Positions 24,575 to 32,673 of a DNA stretch of 43,782 nt are shown here, piece after piece (position 1 is the first letter of the stretch; every line of letters begins with the position of its first letter). The stretch spans positions 1-43,782 of the forward strand of contig JBEPTZ010000024.1 of assembly GCA_041691815.1 (NCBI GenBank), given 5' to 3'. A program made the translations under genes and the position numbers. This DNA comes from 70-18 sp041691815 (GTDB taxonomy: Bacteria; Pseudomonadota; Alphaproteobacteria; Acetobacterales; Acetobacteraceae). A model generated the notes under the pieces. It was not told the DNA's origin and searched no databases. It was given only the letters and a program-made list of their open reading frames with translations.

Positions 24575-25458
24575 GTGCGGTTGTCACCAACAGTGCCGGC
24601 GCGGTGATGGCGGCGGCCTCGCAAAGCCCGCTGCGGCTGGCGGTGCGCCGGTTCGCCAGCCGCCCGGCGGCGGTGCTGGGGTTGATCGTGGTGGCGCTGT
24701 TCGTGGCGGCGGCGGTGTTCGCACCGCTGGTTTCGCCGTTCGACCCGATCGCCACCAGCTGGACGCTGATCCGCAAGGCGCCGTCCTGGGCGCATTGGAT
24801 GGGCACCGATGAGAATGGCCGCGACGTGCTGAGCCGGGTGATCTGGGGCGCCAGGGCGAGCCTGATGGCCGGCGTGATCTCGGTGGCGATCGCCACCACG
24901 GTGGGCGTGCCGCTGGGTCTGCTGTCGGGCTTCGCCGGCGGCATCACCGACACCATCATCGGCCGCCTGGTGGACGCCATGCTGGCGGCACCGTTCCTCA
25001 TCCTGGCGATCGCGCTGGCCGCCTTCCTCGGCCCCAGCCTGGAGAACGCGATGATCGCCATCGGCATCACCGCCACGCCGATCTTCGTGCGCGTCGCCCG
25101 CGGCGCCACGCTGGACGCCATGACGAACGAGTATGTGGAAGCCGCCCGTGCGCTGGGCAGCCACCCGGTGCGCGTGGCGGTGCATCACGTGGCGCCGAAT
25201 ATCCTGCCGCCGATCATGGTACAGGCGACGCTGGCGATCGCCGGCGCGATCATCGCCGAGGCCAGCTTGTCTTTCCTCGGCCTCGGCCAGCAACCGCCGG
25301 ACCCCTCGTGGGGCAGCATGCTGAACTCTGCCCAGCGCTTCCTGAGCCAGGCGCCGTGGCTGGCGATCTTCCCGGGTATGGCGATCTTCCTGGTGGTGCT
25401 GAGCTTCAACCTGGTCGGCGACGGCCTGCGCGATGCGCTGGACCCAAGGGCGAAATAG
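24571..25458 (+). CDS. ABC transporter permease, DppC-like
   Basis: This 295-aa permease has the DppC/OppC hallmarks: an N-terminal helix followed by APLVSPFDPIATSW, then HWMGTDENGRDVLSRVIWGARASLMAGV, the coupling loop TNEYVEAARALGSHPVRVAVHHVAPNILPPIMVQATL and ASLSFLGLGQQPPDPSWGSML. It pairs with the preceding permease. The operon ends here, with no DppD/DppF-type ATPases, so these must be supplied from elsewhere in the genome. Confidence 0.92.
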   Translation: MSAVVTNSAGAVMAAASQSPLRLAVRRFASRPAAVLGLIVVALFVAAAVFAPLVSPFDPIATSWTLIRKAPSWAHWMGTDENGRDVLSRVIWGARASLMAGVISVAIATTVGVPLGLLSGFAGGITDTIIGRLVDAMLAAPFLILAIALAAFLGPSLENAMIAIGITATPIFVRVARGATLDAMTNEYVEAARALGSHPVRVAVHHVAPNILPPIMVQATLAIAGAIIAEASLSFLGLGQQPPDPSWGSMLNSAQRFLSQAPWLAIFPGMAIFLVVLSFNLVGDGLRDALDPRAK

Positions 25459-25508
25459 CGGCCGAAGGGAAGTGGGCTGATTGCGGTGCTGCCGCCGCAA
25501 ACCACTGA

Positions 25509-25537
25509 TTGACCTGGGTTCCGTTCTCCCCTAGGAG
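25509..25537 (+). promoter_or_regulatory. Weak candidate promoter for tRNA-Ser
   Basis: TTGACC at 25509-25514 is a good -35 box. With a 17-base spacer, TAGGAG at 25532-25537 matches the -10 consensus only partly. It lies about 35 bases before the mature tRNA, which is a sensible distance. This is a motif reading only. Confidence 0.3.
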
Positions 25538-25571
25538 GGCGCTGCAAACGTCGTGTGTTACGCGACCCTGC

Positions 25572-25664
25572 GGAGGGGTGGCCGAGCGGCTGAAGGCGAC
25601 GGTTTGCTAAACCGTTTAGGGGTGTAAAGCCCCTACGTGGGTTCGAATCCCATCCCCTCCGCCA
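25572..25664 (+). tRNA. tRNA-Ser (anticodon GCU)
   Basis: The 93-base class-II tRNA has the acceptor stem GGAGGGG (25572-25578) facing CCCCTCC (25654-25660), discriminator G at 25661 and an encoded CCA at 25662-25664. The anticodon stem ACGGT/ACCGT holds loop TTGCTAA, with anticodon GCT at 25606-25608. A long variable arm (TTTAGGGGTGTAAAGCCCCTAC) and the T-loop GTTCGAATC follow. It reads AGU/AGC serine codons. Confidence 0.97.
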
Positions 25665-25755
25665 CTTCCCGTTTTACGCTCATCGCCGACCGCGAAGCCG
25701 CTCCGGGTGCTCTTCGCGCAAGAGCGCTGATGCCGGTGTCCGCGGGTGTACCGCG

Positions 25756-25911
25756 TCAGCGCCCTGGCTCGTCCTCGTCGTCGAACAGCACCCGTTGGGC
25801 GGCGCCGTCGAGATCCTGATACTGGCCGCTGCGCAGCGACCACAGGAACGCCGCCAGGCCGATTGCGCCGAGCGCGAAGGAAACCGGGATCAACCATGCG
25901 AGGATGCTCAT
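25756..25911 (-). CDS. ccoS: cbb3 oxidase assembly protein CcoS
   Basis: This 51-aa protein has one N-terminal helix (ILAWLIPVSFALGAIGLAAFLWSL) followed by the CcoS signature RSGQYQDLDGAAQRVLFDDED. CcoS is needed for insertion of haem and copper cofactors into CcoN. Its ATG overlaps the ccoI stop (ATGA), as is usual for ccoIS. It closes locus B, about 90 bases from the tRNA-Ser gene on the other strand. The frame is short and easily missed. Confidence 0.92.
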   Translation of the reverse strand: MSILAWLIPVSFALGAIGLAAFLWSLRSGQYQDLDGAAQRVLFDDEDEPGR

Positions 25912-28178
25912 CGGCCCGGGCCGGCGGTCGTGGCCGCGGCGGCATGCGGCGGCGCGCGTTGCGGCTGCGGCGGCGGCGGCCGGGTTCGGCCATGCAGCCG
26001 CATCGCGTTCGCCACCACGATCAGCGACGAGCCCGACATCGCCAGGGCTGCCGCCAGCGGCGTCACCAGCCCGGCAATCGCGAACGGCAGGGCAACCGCG
26101 TTGTACAGCGCTGCCAGCGCGAAATTCTCGCGGATCAGCACGCGCGCGCGCCGTGCCACCGCGAGCGCGAACGGCACCGCCCGCAGATCGTCGCGCAGGA
26201 AGACGAAATCGGCGGCATTGCGTCCGACATCGACCGCACTCGCCGGCGCCATTGAGACATGCGCCTGGGCCAGCGCCGGGGCATCGTTGAGCCCATCACC
26301 GACCATCAACGTGTGGTGGCCCTGGGCGGCGAGTTCGGCCAATCGCGCGAGCTTGCCCTCGGGGCGCACGTCGGCGGCGAACCGCTCCACCCCGACCGCC
26401 TCGGCGACGCCGCGTACCGCCCGGTCGTGGTCGCCGGAGACGATCTCGACGCCGAGTCCCTGTGCCGCGAGGGCGGCGAGCGCGGCGCCGGTGCCGGGGC
26501 GCAGCATCTCGCGAAACGTGAACGCCGCAACCGGTTGCCCGTCCCTGGCCAGTACCGTGCGCGGTGCATCGGTGGCAGCCACCGTCGCGTCCACGGTCGC
26601 CCAGTCGGCGCGGCCGAGCCGTAGCGTGGCGCCCCCGGCGCGCGCCTCGATGCCACAGCCCGGGATTTCGTGCACATCCTCGATCGCTGGCCGTGGCCCA
26701 CTATGCGTGGCAGCCAGCGCCTGCGCCTGCGGGTGGCGTGAATGGGCGGCGAGGGCGGCCGCCAGCGCCAGCGCCGCTGGATCGGCGCGGTCGGCATCGA
26801 TCAATTCCGGACGCCCGGTGGTCAGCGTGCCGGTTTTGTCGAACACCACGGTGTCGACCTCGGCCAGCCGCTCCAGCCCGGCGCCGTCTTTCACCATGAT
26901 GCCGCGCTCAAGCAGCCGGCGGGCGGCGATCACCTGGACGATCGGCACCGCCAGCCCCAGCGCGCACGGGCAGGTGATGATCAGCACCGCCACCGCGACG
27001 GTGGCCGCGCGATGCCAGTCGCCGGTTGTCGCCATCCAGCCGATGAACGCCAGCAATGCCGCACTGTGCACCACCGGCGCATACAGCCCGGCCGCCCGGT
27101 CGGCGATGCGGCGATAGCCGGGGCGGCCGGCCTCGGCGGCGGCGATCAGCCGGACCATCTCGGCGAGAAACGAGCCATCCGCGGTCGCGGTCGCGGTGAT
27201 CTGCAGCGGTTCGCCCAGGTTGAGAGTGCCGGCCTCCACCATCGCGCCAGGGCCGATCGGCGCCGGCGCGCTCTCGCCGGTGATCAGCGCGCGGTCGAGT
27301 TCCGACTGGCCGGACAGCACCCGGCCGTCGGCCGGCACCCGCTCGCCGGCGGCGACCAGCACCGTCATGCCGGGGGTGATTTCGGCCAGCGGCAGGTAGC
27401 TGGCAGTGCCATCCGGCTGCAGCACGGTGGCACCGCGCGGCGCCAACCTGGCCAGGTCGGCGACCATGGTGCGTGCCTTGGCCCGCATCACATGGTCGAG
27501 CGTGCGGCCGATCAGCAGGAAGAACAGCAGCATCACCGCGGCGTCGAAATAGGCGTGCGGGCCGTCGGCGAACAGGTCGTAGAAGCTCATCGCGAAGGCC
27601 AGGCCGACGCCGATGGTGATCGGCACATCCATGTTGGTGCGGCCATGGCGCAGCGCCGCCCAGGCCGAACGATAGAACACCCGCCCCGAATAGATCAGCA
27701 CCGGCAGCGCGATCGCCGCCGACAGCAGATGGAACAGATGGCGGTATTCGCCGGCCGCTCCGGCCCACACCGAGACCGAGAACGCCATGATGTTGGCCGC
27801 CGCAAAGCCGGCGACCGCCAGCATCCGCACCAGTTCGCCGAACCCGGCATCCGGCCGCGCACCATCGCTGCCGGCCAGATGGGCGGCATGGCCGATGGCA
27901 TCCAGCCGCGCGGTCACCGGCGGCGGCAGCGCGCCCTCGCGCCAGCGCACGGTGACGCTCTTGGTGGTCAGATTGGCCCTCACCGCGGTGACACCGTCGA
28001 GCCGGCCGAGCGCGCGTTCGATCGCCTGCAGGCAACCGCCGCAATGAATGCTCGGCACCGACAGGCGCAGCTCGCGCTCGCCATCGCCGGCGGCACGGCT
28101 GGCCAGCAGCATTTCCTCGCGCGAGGGCACGGCGCCGGCACGACCGGCCGCCGCAACCCCCGCCGCCGGGTCGCTCAC
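25908..28178 (-). CDS. ccoI: Copper-translocating P1B-type ATPase CcoI/FixI
   Basis: This 756-aa inner-membrane pump supplies copper for cbb3 oxidase CuB. It has an N-terminal heavy-metal domain with SIHCGGC (Cys46 and Cys49), eight predicted helices, the actuator TGES at 300-303 and ion-site ITCPCALGL with CPC at 403-405. The phosphorylated Asp447 lies in DKTGTLT, and MVGDGLNDAPAL follows. The start is a GTG at 28178 that overlaps the DUF2189 gene stop (GTGA); the open frame continues further upstream but leaves the family. A Pro/Ala-rich C-terminal tail (RTRPPPPQPQRAPP) is unusual and probably dispensable. Confidence 0.93.
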   Translation of the reverse strand: MSDPAAGVAAAGRAGAVPSREEMLLASRAAGDGERELRLSVPSIHCGGCLQAIERALGRLDGVTAVRANLTTKSVTVRWREGALPPPVTARLDAIGHAAHLAGSDGARPDAGFGELVRMLAVAGFAAANIMAFSVSVWAGAAGEYRHLFHLLSAAIALPVLIYSGRVFYRSAWAALRHGRTNMDVPITIGVGLAFAMSFYDLFADGPHAYFDAAVMLLFFLLIGRTLDHVMRAKARTMVADLARLAPRGATVLQPDGTASYLPLAEITPGMTVLVAAGERVPADGRVLSGQSELDRALITGESAPAPIGPGAMVEAGTLNLGEPLQITATATADGSFLAEMVRLIAAAEAGRPGYRRIADRAAGLYAPVVHSAALLAFIGWMATTGDWHRAATVAVAVLIITCPCALGLAVPIVQVIAARRLLERGIMVKDGAGLERLAEVDTVVFDKTGTLTTGRPELIDADRADPAALALAAALAAHSRHPQAQALAATHSGPRPAIEDVHEIPGCGIEARAGGATLRLGRADWATVDATVAATDAPRTVLARDGQPVAAFTFREMLRPGTGAALAALAAQGLGVEIVSGDHDRAVRGVAEAVGVERFAADVRPEGKLARLAELAAQGHHTLMVGDGLNDAPALAQAHVSMAPASAVDVGRNAADFVFLRDDLRAVPFALAVARRARVLIRENFALAALYNAVALPFAIAGLVTPLAAALAMSGSSLIVVANAMRLHGRTRPPPPQPQRAPPHAAAATTAGPGR

Positions 28179-29035
28179 GCAGGAACCTCGGTCACCTCGC
28201 CGGCGGGCTCGGGTTCGCCTTCGACGATGGTGCCGCGCATCGCCGCGAACGCGTGCCAGGTGGCATGGCCGAGCACCGGGAAGACGATGATCAGGCCGAG
28301 CAGCCCGGTCACCACGCAGAGCCCGAACAGCACCACGATGATCACCGCCCAGGTCAGCATCAGCACCAGGTTGTTCCACACCAGCGCCATGCTCTGGCCC
28401 ATCGCGGTCAATGCGTCGGTGTTCTCGTCGAGCAGGCGCGGCACTGCGAACACGCTGATCGAGAACGAGAACGCCGCGAAGATGCCGCCGACAAAGCTGC
28501 CGACGCCGAGCAGCCACCACCCTTCCGGCGTACCGAGCAACACCGGCACGATGGTGTTGAGCCCGGAGAATGGCAGCAACCCGAAGAACAACGCATAAAG
28601 CAGGGTCGCGGCGCGGTTCCACAGCACCATCAACAGGCACAGCAGCAGGCCGACGAAGCCGATCTGGCCGCCCGAGCGCACCCGCACGAACAGCATATCC
28701 TTGAGCGTGACCTCGCGCCCGGCGGCCAGCCGGCGGCTTTTCTCGTAGAGTCCGGTCGCGGCCATCGGCGCGATCACCAGGAAGCCGGACAGCGCCGGAA
28801 ACAGGATGTAATCATAGCCGAAATCGACCAAGCTCAGCACGATCAGCAGCGACACGGCAAACGTCGCCAGCCCGTAGGCAAGGCTCAAACCCGGCTGGCG
28901 CACGAAATCGCGCCACCCGGCGGCCAGCCAGCCGAAGGCAACCGATGGCGGCAGATGCCGGCGCCAGTCGGTATGGGTGGCGGGCAGGGCGGGCAGCACC
29001 GGCGGGATTTGCCGATCGTCGGTGACCGTGTTCAT
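28175..29035 (-). CDS. DUF2189 domain membrane protein in cbb3 locus B
   Basis: This 286-aa protein has about six membrane helices after a soluble N-terminal segment of some 50 residues. The segments FGWLAAGWRDFVRQPGLSLAYGLATFAVS and FVIAP-like GFLVIAPMAATGLYEKSRRLAAGREVTL match the DUF2189 family. Its function is not established, but the placement between ccoP and ccoI, with a 4-base overlap to ccoI, argues for a role with the cbb3 oxidase or its copper supply. The start at 29035 follows GGGGAGA. It occupies the position where ccoG or ccoH is found in textbook ccoGHIS clusters. Confidence 0.85.
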   Translation of the reverse strand: MNTVTDDRQIPPVLPALPATHTDWRRHLPPSVAFGWLAAGWRDFVRQPGLSLAYGLATFAVSLLIVLSLVDFGYDYILFPALSGFLVIAPMAATGLYEKSRRLAAGREVTLKDMLFVRVRSGGQIGFVGLLLCLLMVLWNRAATLLYALFFGLLPFSGLNTIVPVLLGTPEGWWLLGVGSFVGGIFAAFSFSISVFAVPRLLDENTDALTAMGQSMALVWNNLVLMLTWAVIIVVLFGLCVVTGLLGLIIVFPVLGHATWHAFAAMRGTIVEGEPEPAGEVTEVPA

Positions 29036-29049
29036 CGGATTCTCCCCGT

Positions 29050-29232
29050 TCAGCAGGACGATTCGGCGGCGTGAAACTGCCCCGGCGCCCCGGGAGCCTT
29101 CAGGTGCGGCACGCAGTCCGGTTGTGCGCTGAACGAGGCGTGGAACAACTGCGCATTGGCAGCCACGAACAGTCCGAGCCCGGCGAGCACCGCCAGGATC
29201 ACCCGCGCCCGGCTGCTGAACAGACGCCTCAT
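29050..29232 (-). CDS. 60-aa membrane-anchored protein with conserved-looking Cys/His motif, cbb3 locus B
   Basis: A 60-residue protein overlaps the ccoP stop (ATGA) and ends 14 bases before the DUF2189 gene. One helix spans residues 9-28 (ARVILAVLAGLGLFVAANAQ). The tail outside it carries QPDCVPH, with Cys40 and His43, and ends in a terminal Cys60 (AAESSC). The two cysteines and one histidine beyond the helix could bind a metal or form a disulfide in the periplasm. I do not recognise a named family. It is not CcoH, which is larger, and its position suggests an accessory subunit or copper-handling role. Confidence 0.78.
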   Translation of the reverse strand: MRRLFSSRARVILAVLAGLGLFVAANAQLFHASFSAQPDCVPHLKAPGAPGQFHAAESSC

Positions 29233-30113
29233 CGGCCGCCTTTCGCACGCTGCCGCAGATCCAGCACGTAGAGCGTCAGGATCTTGCGGTCGACATCGGT
29301 GATCCGGCCCTCCCAGGTCGGCATCTGACCCTTGCGCCCATTGTAGATGGTCTCGTAGATCGTCTGCAGGTCGCGGCCGTAGAGATAATGCGTGTCGGTG
29401 AGGTCCGGCGCGCCGAGTTCGGTATTCCCCTTGGCGTTGGCGCCATGGCAGGCGGCGCAGGTCTCGGCGAATACCTTGGCGCCGGCCGCGAGTTGCTCTT
29501 TCGTTGCGGTGCCGTCGGTATGGGTCAGCGAATAGACGTAATTGGCCGCGTCCACGATCGCCTCGCGCGGCAGCATGCCTTGGGCGCCCCAGGCCGCCAT
29601 TTCCGAGGCCCGGCTGTCCGGGTGCTGCGAATTCACCCCGACGCGGATGGTCTGGAACAGCGCCTCCGGGGTGCCGCCCCACAGCCACGCGCGCTCGGCA
29701 AGGTCCGGAAAACCCGGGCCGCCGGTACCGCGGATGCCGTGGCAGGCGGCGCAGTTGTCACCGAACAGCGTGTGGCCGGTCTCGCGCACATCCTTCATCA
29801 GCGCCGGGTCGGCCTGGATCGCGGCGTAGTCGGTCTTGGCGATGCGGTCCATCCACACCGCGCGCTCCTGGGTGGCGTCGTGCAGTTCGGCCCTCACTTG
29901 CGTGCGCGCGTCCCAGCCGAGCAGGCCCTTGGTATAGGTGGTGCCCAGCGGCCAGGCCGGCAGCAGGATCCACCACAGGATCGCAAACGCCACCGCGCCG
30001 ATCAGGCATATCCAGACCAGCCGCGGCACCCTGGTATTGAGTTCCTTGATGCCGTTCCACTCATGCCCGGTGGTGCCGTGCCCGGTGTAGGGGTCGCGCT
30101 CGATTACTCCCAT
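29229..30113 (-). CDS. ccoP: cbb3 oxidase di-haem cytochrome c subunit CcoP
   Basis: This 294-aa protein has the CcoP N-terminus ERDPYTGHGTTGHEWNGIKELNTRVPRL and one anchoring helix (about 31-52). Two cytochrome c domains carry CAACHGIRGTGG at 121-125 and CAACHGANAKGN at 219-223, with axial Met in the AWGAQGMLP and KGQMPTWEG contexts. It passes electrons from soluble cytochrome c to CcoO. The start at 30113 lies inside the ccoQ 3' end (10-base overlap). The downstream 60-aa gene starts in its stop codon. Confidence 0.94.
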   Translation of the reverse strand: MGVIERDPYTGHGTTGHEWNGIKELNTRVPRLVWICLIGAVAFAILWWILLPAWPLGTTYTKGLLGWDARTQVRAELHDATQERAVWMDRIAKTDYAAIQADPALMKDVRETGHTLFGDNCAACHGIRGTGGPGFPDLAERAWLWGGTPEALFQTIRVGVNSQHPDSRASEMAAWGAQGMLPREAIVDAANYVYSLTHTDGTATKEQLAAGAKVFAETCAACHGANAKGNTELGAPDLTDTHYLYGRDLQTIYETIYNGRKGQMPTWEGRITDVDRKILTLYVLDLRQRAKGGR

Positions 30114-30271
30114 GGCCCGCTCTCGTCGTTCATGATGCTGTTCTTGGCGTGCTTGAACCGCTCGCTGTTGCCCGGCCAGAAGGTGTAGACGAGCACGCCG
30201 ATCGACAGCGCGATCAGGTAGAACAGCCCCCACGACTTGGCGATGGCGACCAGGACCCCATGATCCGGCAT
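30104..30271 (-). CDS. ccoQ: cbb3 oxidase subunit CcoQ/FixQ
   Basis: This 55-aa protein has a single helix (about residues 13-32) and the CcoQ motif YTFWPGNSERFKHAKNSIMNDE. It stabilises CcoP binding to the CcoNO core under oxygen stress. The ATG overlaps the ccoO stop (TGATG), and the 3' end overlaps ccoP by ten bases. It is the reference used to recognise the related small protein in locus A. Confidence 0.92.
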   Translation of the reverse strand: MPDHGVLVAIAKSWGLFYLIALSIGVLVYTFWPGNSERFKHAKNSIMNDESGPWE

Positions 30272-31011
30272 CACTTGATCCCTCCGGTGGCTTCGGTCTG
30301 GTGGGCAAGGTCGGTCAGCCGGCCGAGAATCTGCAGGTAGGCGACCAGCGCATCCATTTCGGTGACCACGCCCGGGTTGCCGTCGAAGCTGCTGATGTCG
30401 GTCGCCTTGCCATAGCGCTCGGCAACCCCCGCGGCACCGTCGCCACTGGGTTGCGCCTGCGCCCGCGCATCGGCGCTGGCGTTCTTGATCTGAGCGTCGG
30501 TGTACGGCACGCCAAGCGTCCGCAGCGTCGCCAGATGGGCGGGCAGATCGTCCACCCTGAGTTCGGTCTGCGCCAGCGAGGCATAGGACGGCATGATCGA
30601 TTGCGGCACCACCGCGCGCGGATTGACCAGATGCTCGGTCTGCCATTGGTCGCTGTATTTGCCGCCGACCCGCGCCAGGTCGGGCCCGGTGCGCTTGGAG
30701 CCCCACTGCATCGGGTGGTCGTATTTCGATTCCACCGCCAGCGAATACGGCCCGTAGCGCTCCACCTCGTTGCGCAGCGTGCGGATCATCTGCGAGTGGC
30801 AGGCGTAGCAGCCCTCGCGAATGTAGATGTTGCGCCCGGCAAGTTCGAGCGGCGTATAGACCCGCATGTTCGGCGCCGCCTCCACCGTCTGGTGAATGGT
30901 GAACAGCGGCGCGATCTCGACGATGCTGCCGATGCTGGCGACCGCCAGGATGGCGACCGCAAAGCCGATCGAGTAGCGCTCAAGCTTGTAGTGGGATCCG
31001 AAAAACGCCAT
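30271..31011 (-). CDS. ccoO: cbb3 oxidase mono-haem cytochrome c subunit CcoO
   Basis: This 246-aa protein has an N-terminal anchor (about 14-35), the CcoO segment VYTPLELAGRNIYIREGCYACHSQMIRTL with CXXCH at 68-72, and an axial Met in SIMPSYASL. It has a complete CcoO length and, unlike the locus A protein, ends without a second haem domain. It starts six bases after ccoN, with a GGGGGAG ribosome site inside the ccoN 3' end. Confidence 0.95.
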   Translation of the reverse strand: MAFFGSHYKLERYSIGFAVAILAVASIGSIVEIAPLFTIHQTVEAAPNMRVYTPLELAGRNIYIREGCYACHSQMIRTLRNEVERYGPYSLAVESKYDHPMQWGSKRTGPDLARVGGKYSDQWQTEHLVNPRAVVPQSIMPSYASLAQTELRVDDLPAHLATLRTLGVPYTDAQIKNASADARAQAQPSGDGAAGVAERYGKATDISSFDGNPGVVTEMDALVAYLQILGRLTDLAHQTEATGGIK

Positions 31012-31017
31012 CGCTGC

Positions 31018-32673
31018 TCACTCCCCCGCCGCGACTGCGGGGCGGGATACCTCCGCAGCCGGCGGCCAGCCGGGCAGGGCGGCACCGGCCGGGCTTGGCG
31101 CGCGGATTGTCATCCACATGTTCCAGGCGCCGACCGCGGTGCCGGCGAAGAACACCAGGCCGCCAAACGCACGGGCGATGTAGTAGCCATGCATCGCGAT
31201 CAGCGAATCGAGGAACGAATAGGCCAGCGTCCCGGAGTCGTTATAGGTGCGCCACATCAGCCCCTGGGTGATCCCCGAGTTCCACATCGCGAACACGTAG
31301 ATGAAGGTGCCGGCGATCGCCAGCCAGAAATGCACCTCGACCAGCCTCGGCGAATACATCTGCGGCCGCTTCCACAATTGCGGCACCAGGTAATAGAACG
31401 CGCCGAAGATGACCATCGCGTTCCAGCCCAGCGTGCCGGCGTGCACATGCGCAATGGTCCAGTCGGTGTAGTGCGACAGCGCGTTGACCGGCCGCATCGC
31501 CAGGAACGAGCCCTCGAAGGTGGACAGCCCGTAGAACACCGCGGCGACGAACATGAACCGCAGCGTCGCGTCGTCGCGCACCCGATGCCAGGCGCCGTTC
31601 AGCGTCAGCAGCGCGTTGGCCGCGGCGATCCATGACGGGATCAGCAGCATCACCGAGAAGGTCATCCCCAGCGTCTGCACCCATTGCGGCAGTGCGGTGT
31701 AATGCAGGTGGTGCGAGCCGACCCAGATATAGAAAAAAGTGATGCCCCAGAAGCCGATGATCGACATGCGATAGGAATAGATCGGCCGCCCGGCGCGCTT
31801 GGGCAGGTAGTAGTACAGCATGCCGAGGAAGCCGGCGGTGAGGAAGAACGCCACCGCGTTATGGCCGTACCACCACTGGATCATGGCGTCCTGCACGCCG
31901 GAGAACATCGAGTAGCTCTTGGAACTGGCCCACGACACCGGCAGCGCCAAGTTGTTGACGATATACAGCATCGCCACCACCAGCACGAACGCCAGGTAGT
32001 ACCAGTTCGACACGTAGATATGCGGCTCCTTGCGAACCGCCAGCGTGCGCATGTAGAGCACCAGATAGGTGACCCAGCAGATCACCAGCCAGATGCCGGC
32101 ATACCATTCCGGCTCGGCATATTCCTTGCTCTTGGTGATGCCGATCAGATAGCCGGTCACCCCGAGCAGGCAGAACAGATTGTAGCCGAGCAGCACGAAC
32201 CACGGCGTCAACTGGTCGGGCAGGCGCGCCCGGGTGGTCCGCTGCATGACATGAAACGAGGTGGCGATCAGCGCGTTGCCGCCGAAGCCGAAGATGATCC
32301 CGGTGGTATGGATCGGCCGCAGCCGCCCGAAACTCGACCACGCACCGTCGAACCGGAGGTCGGGAAACGCCAGCTGCCATGCCACCCAGTCGCCCATGAT
32401 CATCGCCGCCAGCGCCCAGATCATCGAGAGCACGATGCCGACCTTGATCGGGTCGTCGTAATAATGGTGCAGGCGTTCCGGCCCCGGCTCGGGGGCGAAA
32501 TAGCCGCCGATCACCACGAACACGCCGGCGATGCCCGCCAGCATGATCAGGAAGCCGTGCAGCATGATCGGGTCGTTGCGACCGGCCGAGGCCAATGCCA
32601 GGCCGAGCATGGCCAGCAGTGCCGAAATGACCAGCGCGACCTGGCGTTCTGTAACAGTCAGTGTCGAAACCAT
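31018..32673 (-). CDS. ccoN: cbb3 oxidase catalytic subunit CcoN
   Basis: This 551-aa protein has about 14 helices. It carries the canonical ligands in FGRLRPIHTTGIIFG, QWWYGHNAVAFFLTAGFLGMLYYYLPKRAGRPIYSYR, IWVGSHHLHYTALPQW and TIAHVHAGTLGWNAMVIFG. This is the usual proximal-type CcoN, a high-affinity oxidase for growth at low oxygen. It starts the locus B operon (ccoNOQP, 60-aa gene, DUF2189 gene, ccoI, ccoS). No FNR/FixK box is visible in front of it. Confidence 0.96.
   Translation of the reverse strand: MVSTLTVTERQVALVISALLAMLGLALASAGRNDPIMLHGFLIMLAGIAGVFVVIGGYFAPEPGPERLHHYYDDPIKVGIVLSMIWALAAMIMGDWVAWQLAFPDLRFDGAWSSFGRLRPIHTTGIIFGFGGNALIATSFHVMQRTTRARLPDQLTPWFVLLGYNLFCLLGVTGYLIGITKSKEYAEPEWYAGIWLVICWVTYLVLYMRTLAVRKEPHIYVSNWYYLAFVLVVAMLYIVNNLALPVSWASSKSYSMFSGVQDAMIQWWYGHNAVAFFLTAGFLGMLYYYLPKRAGRPIYSYRMSIIGFWGITFFYIWVGSHHLHYTALPQWVQTLGMTFSVMLLIPSWIAAANALLTLNGAWHRVRDDATLRFMFVAAVFYGLSTFEGSFLAMRPVNALSHYTDWTIAHVHAGTLGWNAMVIFGAFYYLVPQLWKRPQMYSPRLVEVHFWLAIAGTFIYVFAMWNSGITQGLMWRTYNDSGTLAYSFLDSLIAMHGYYIARAFGGLVFFAGTAVGAWNMWMTIRAPSPAGAALPGWPPAAEVSRPAVAAGE

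Noticed and set aside
25572..25664. The tRNA-Ser gene as an integration site for a mobile element
   Set aside because: No integrase or repeated tRNA 3' end is found in the flanking sequence.
26742..28598. A 618-codon plus-strand frame opposite ccoI
   Set aside because: Shadow of the P-type ATPase. The Arg/Gln/His-rich composition has no motif and there is no ribosome site.
28179..28640. An upstream extension of CcoI within the DUF2189 gene
   Set aside because: The sequence upstream of the GTG at 28178 has no P-type ATPase features and is antiphase to the DUF2189 gene, which it would overlap by about 460 bases.
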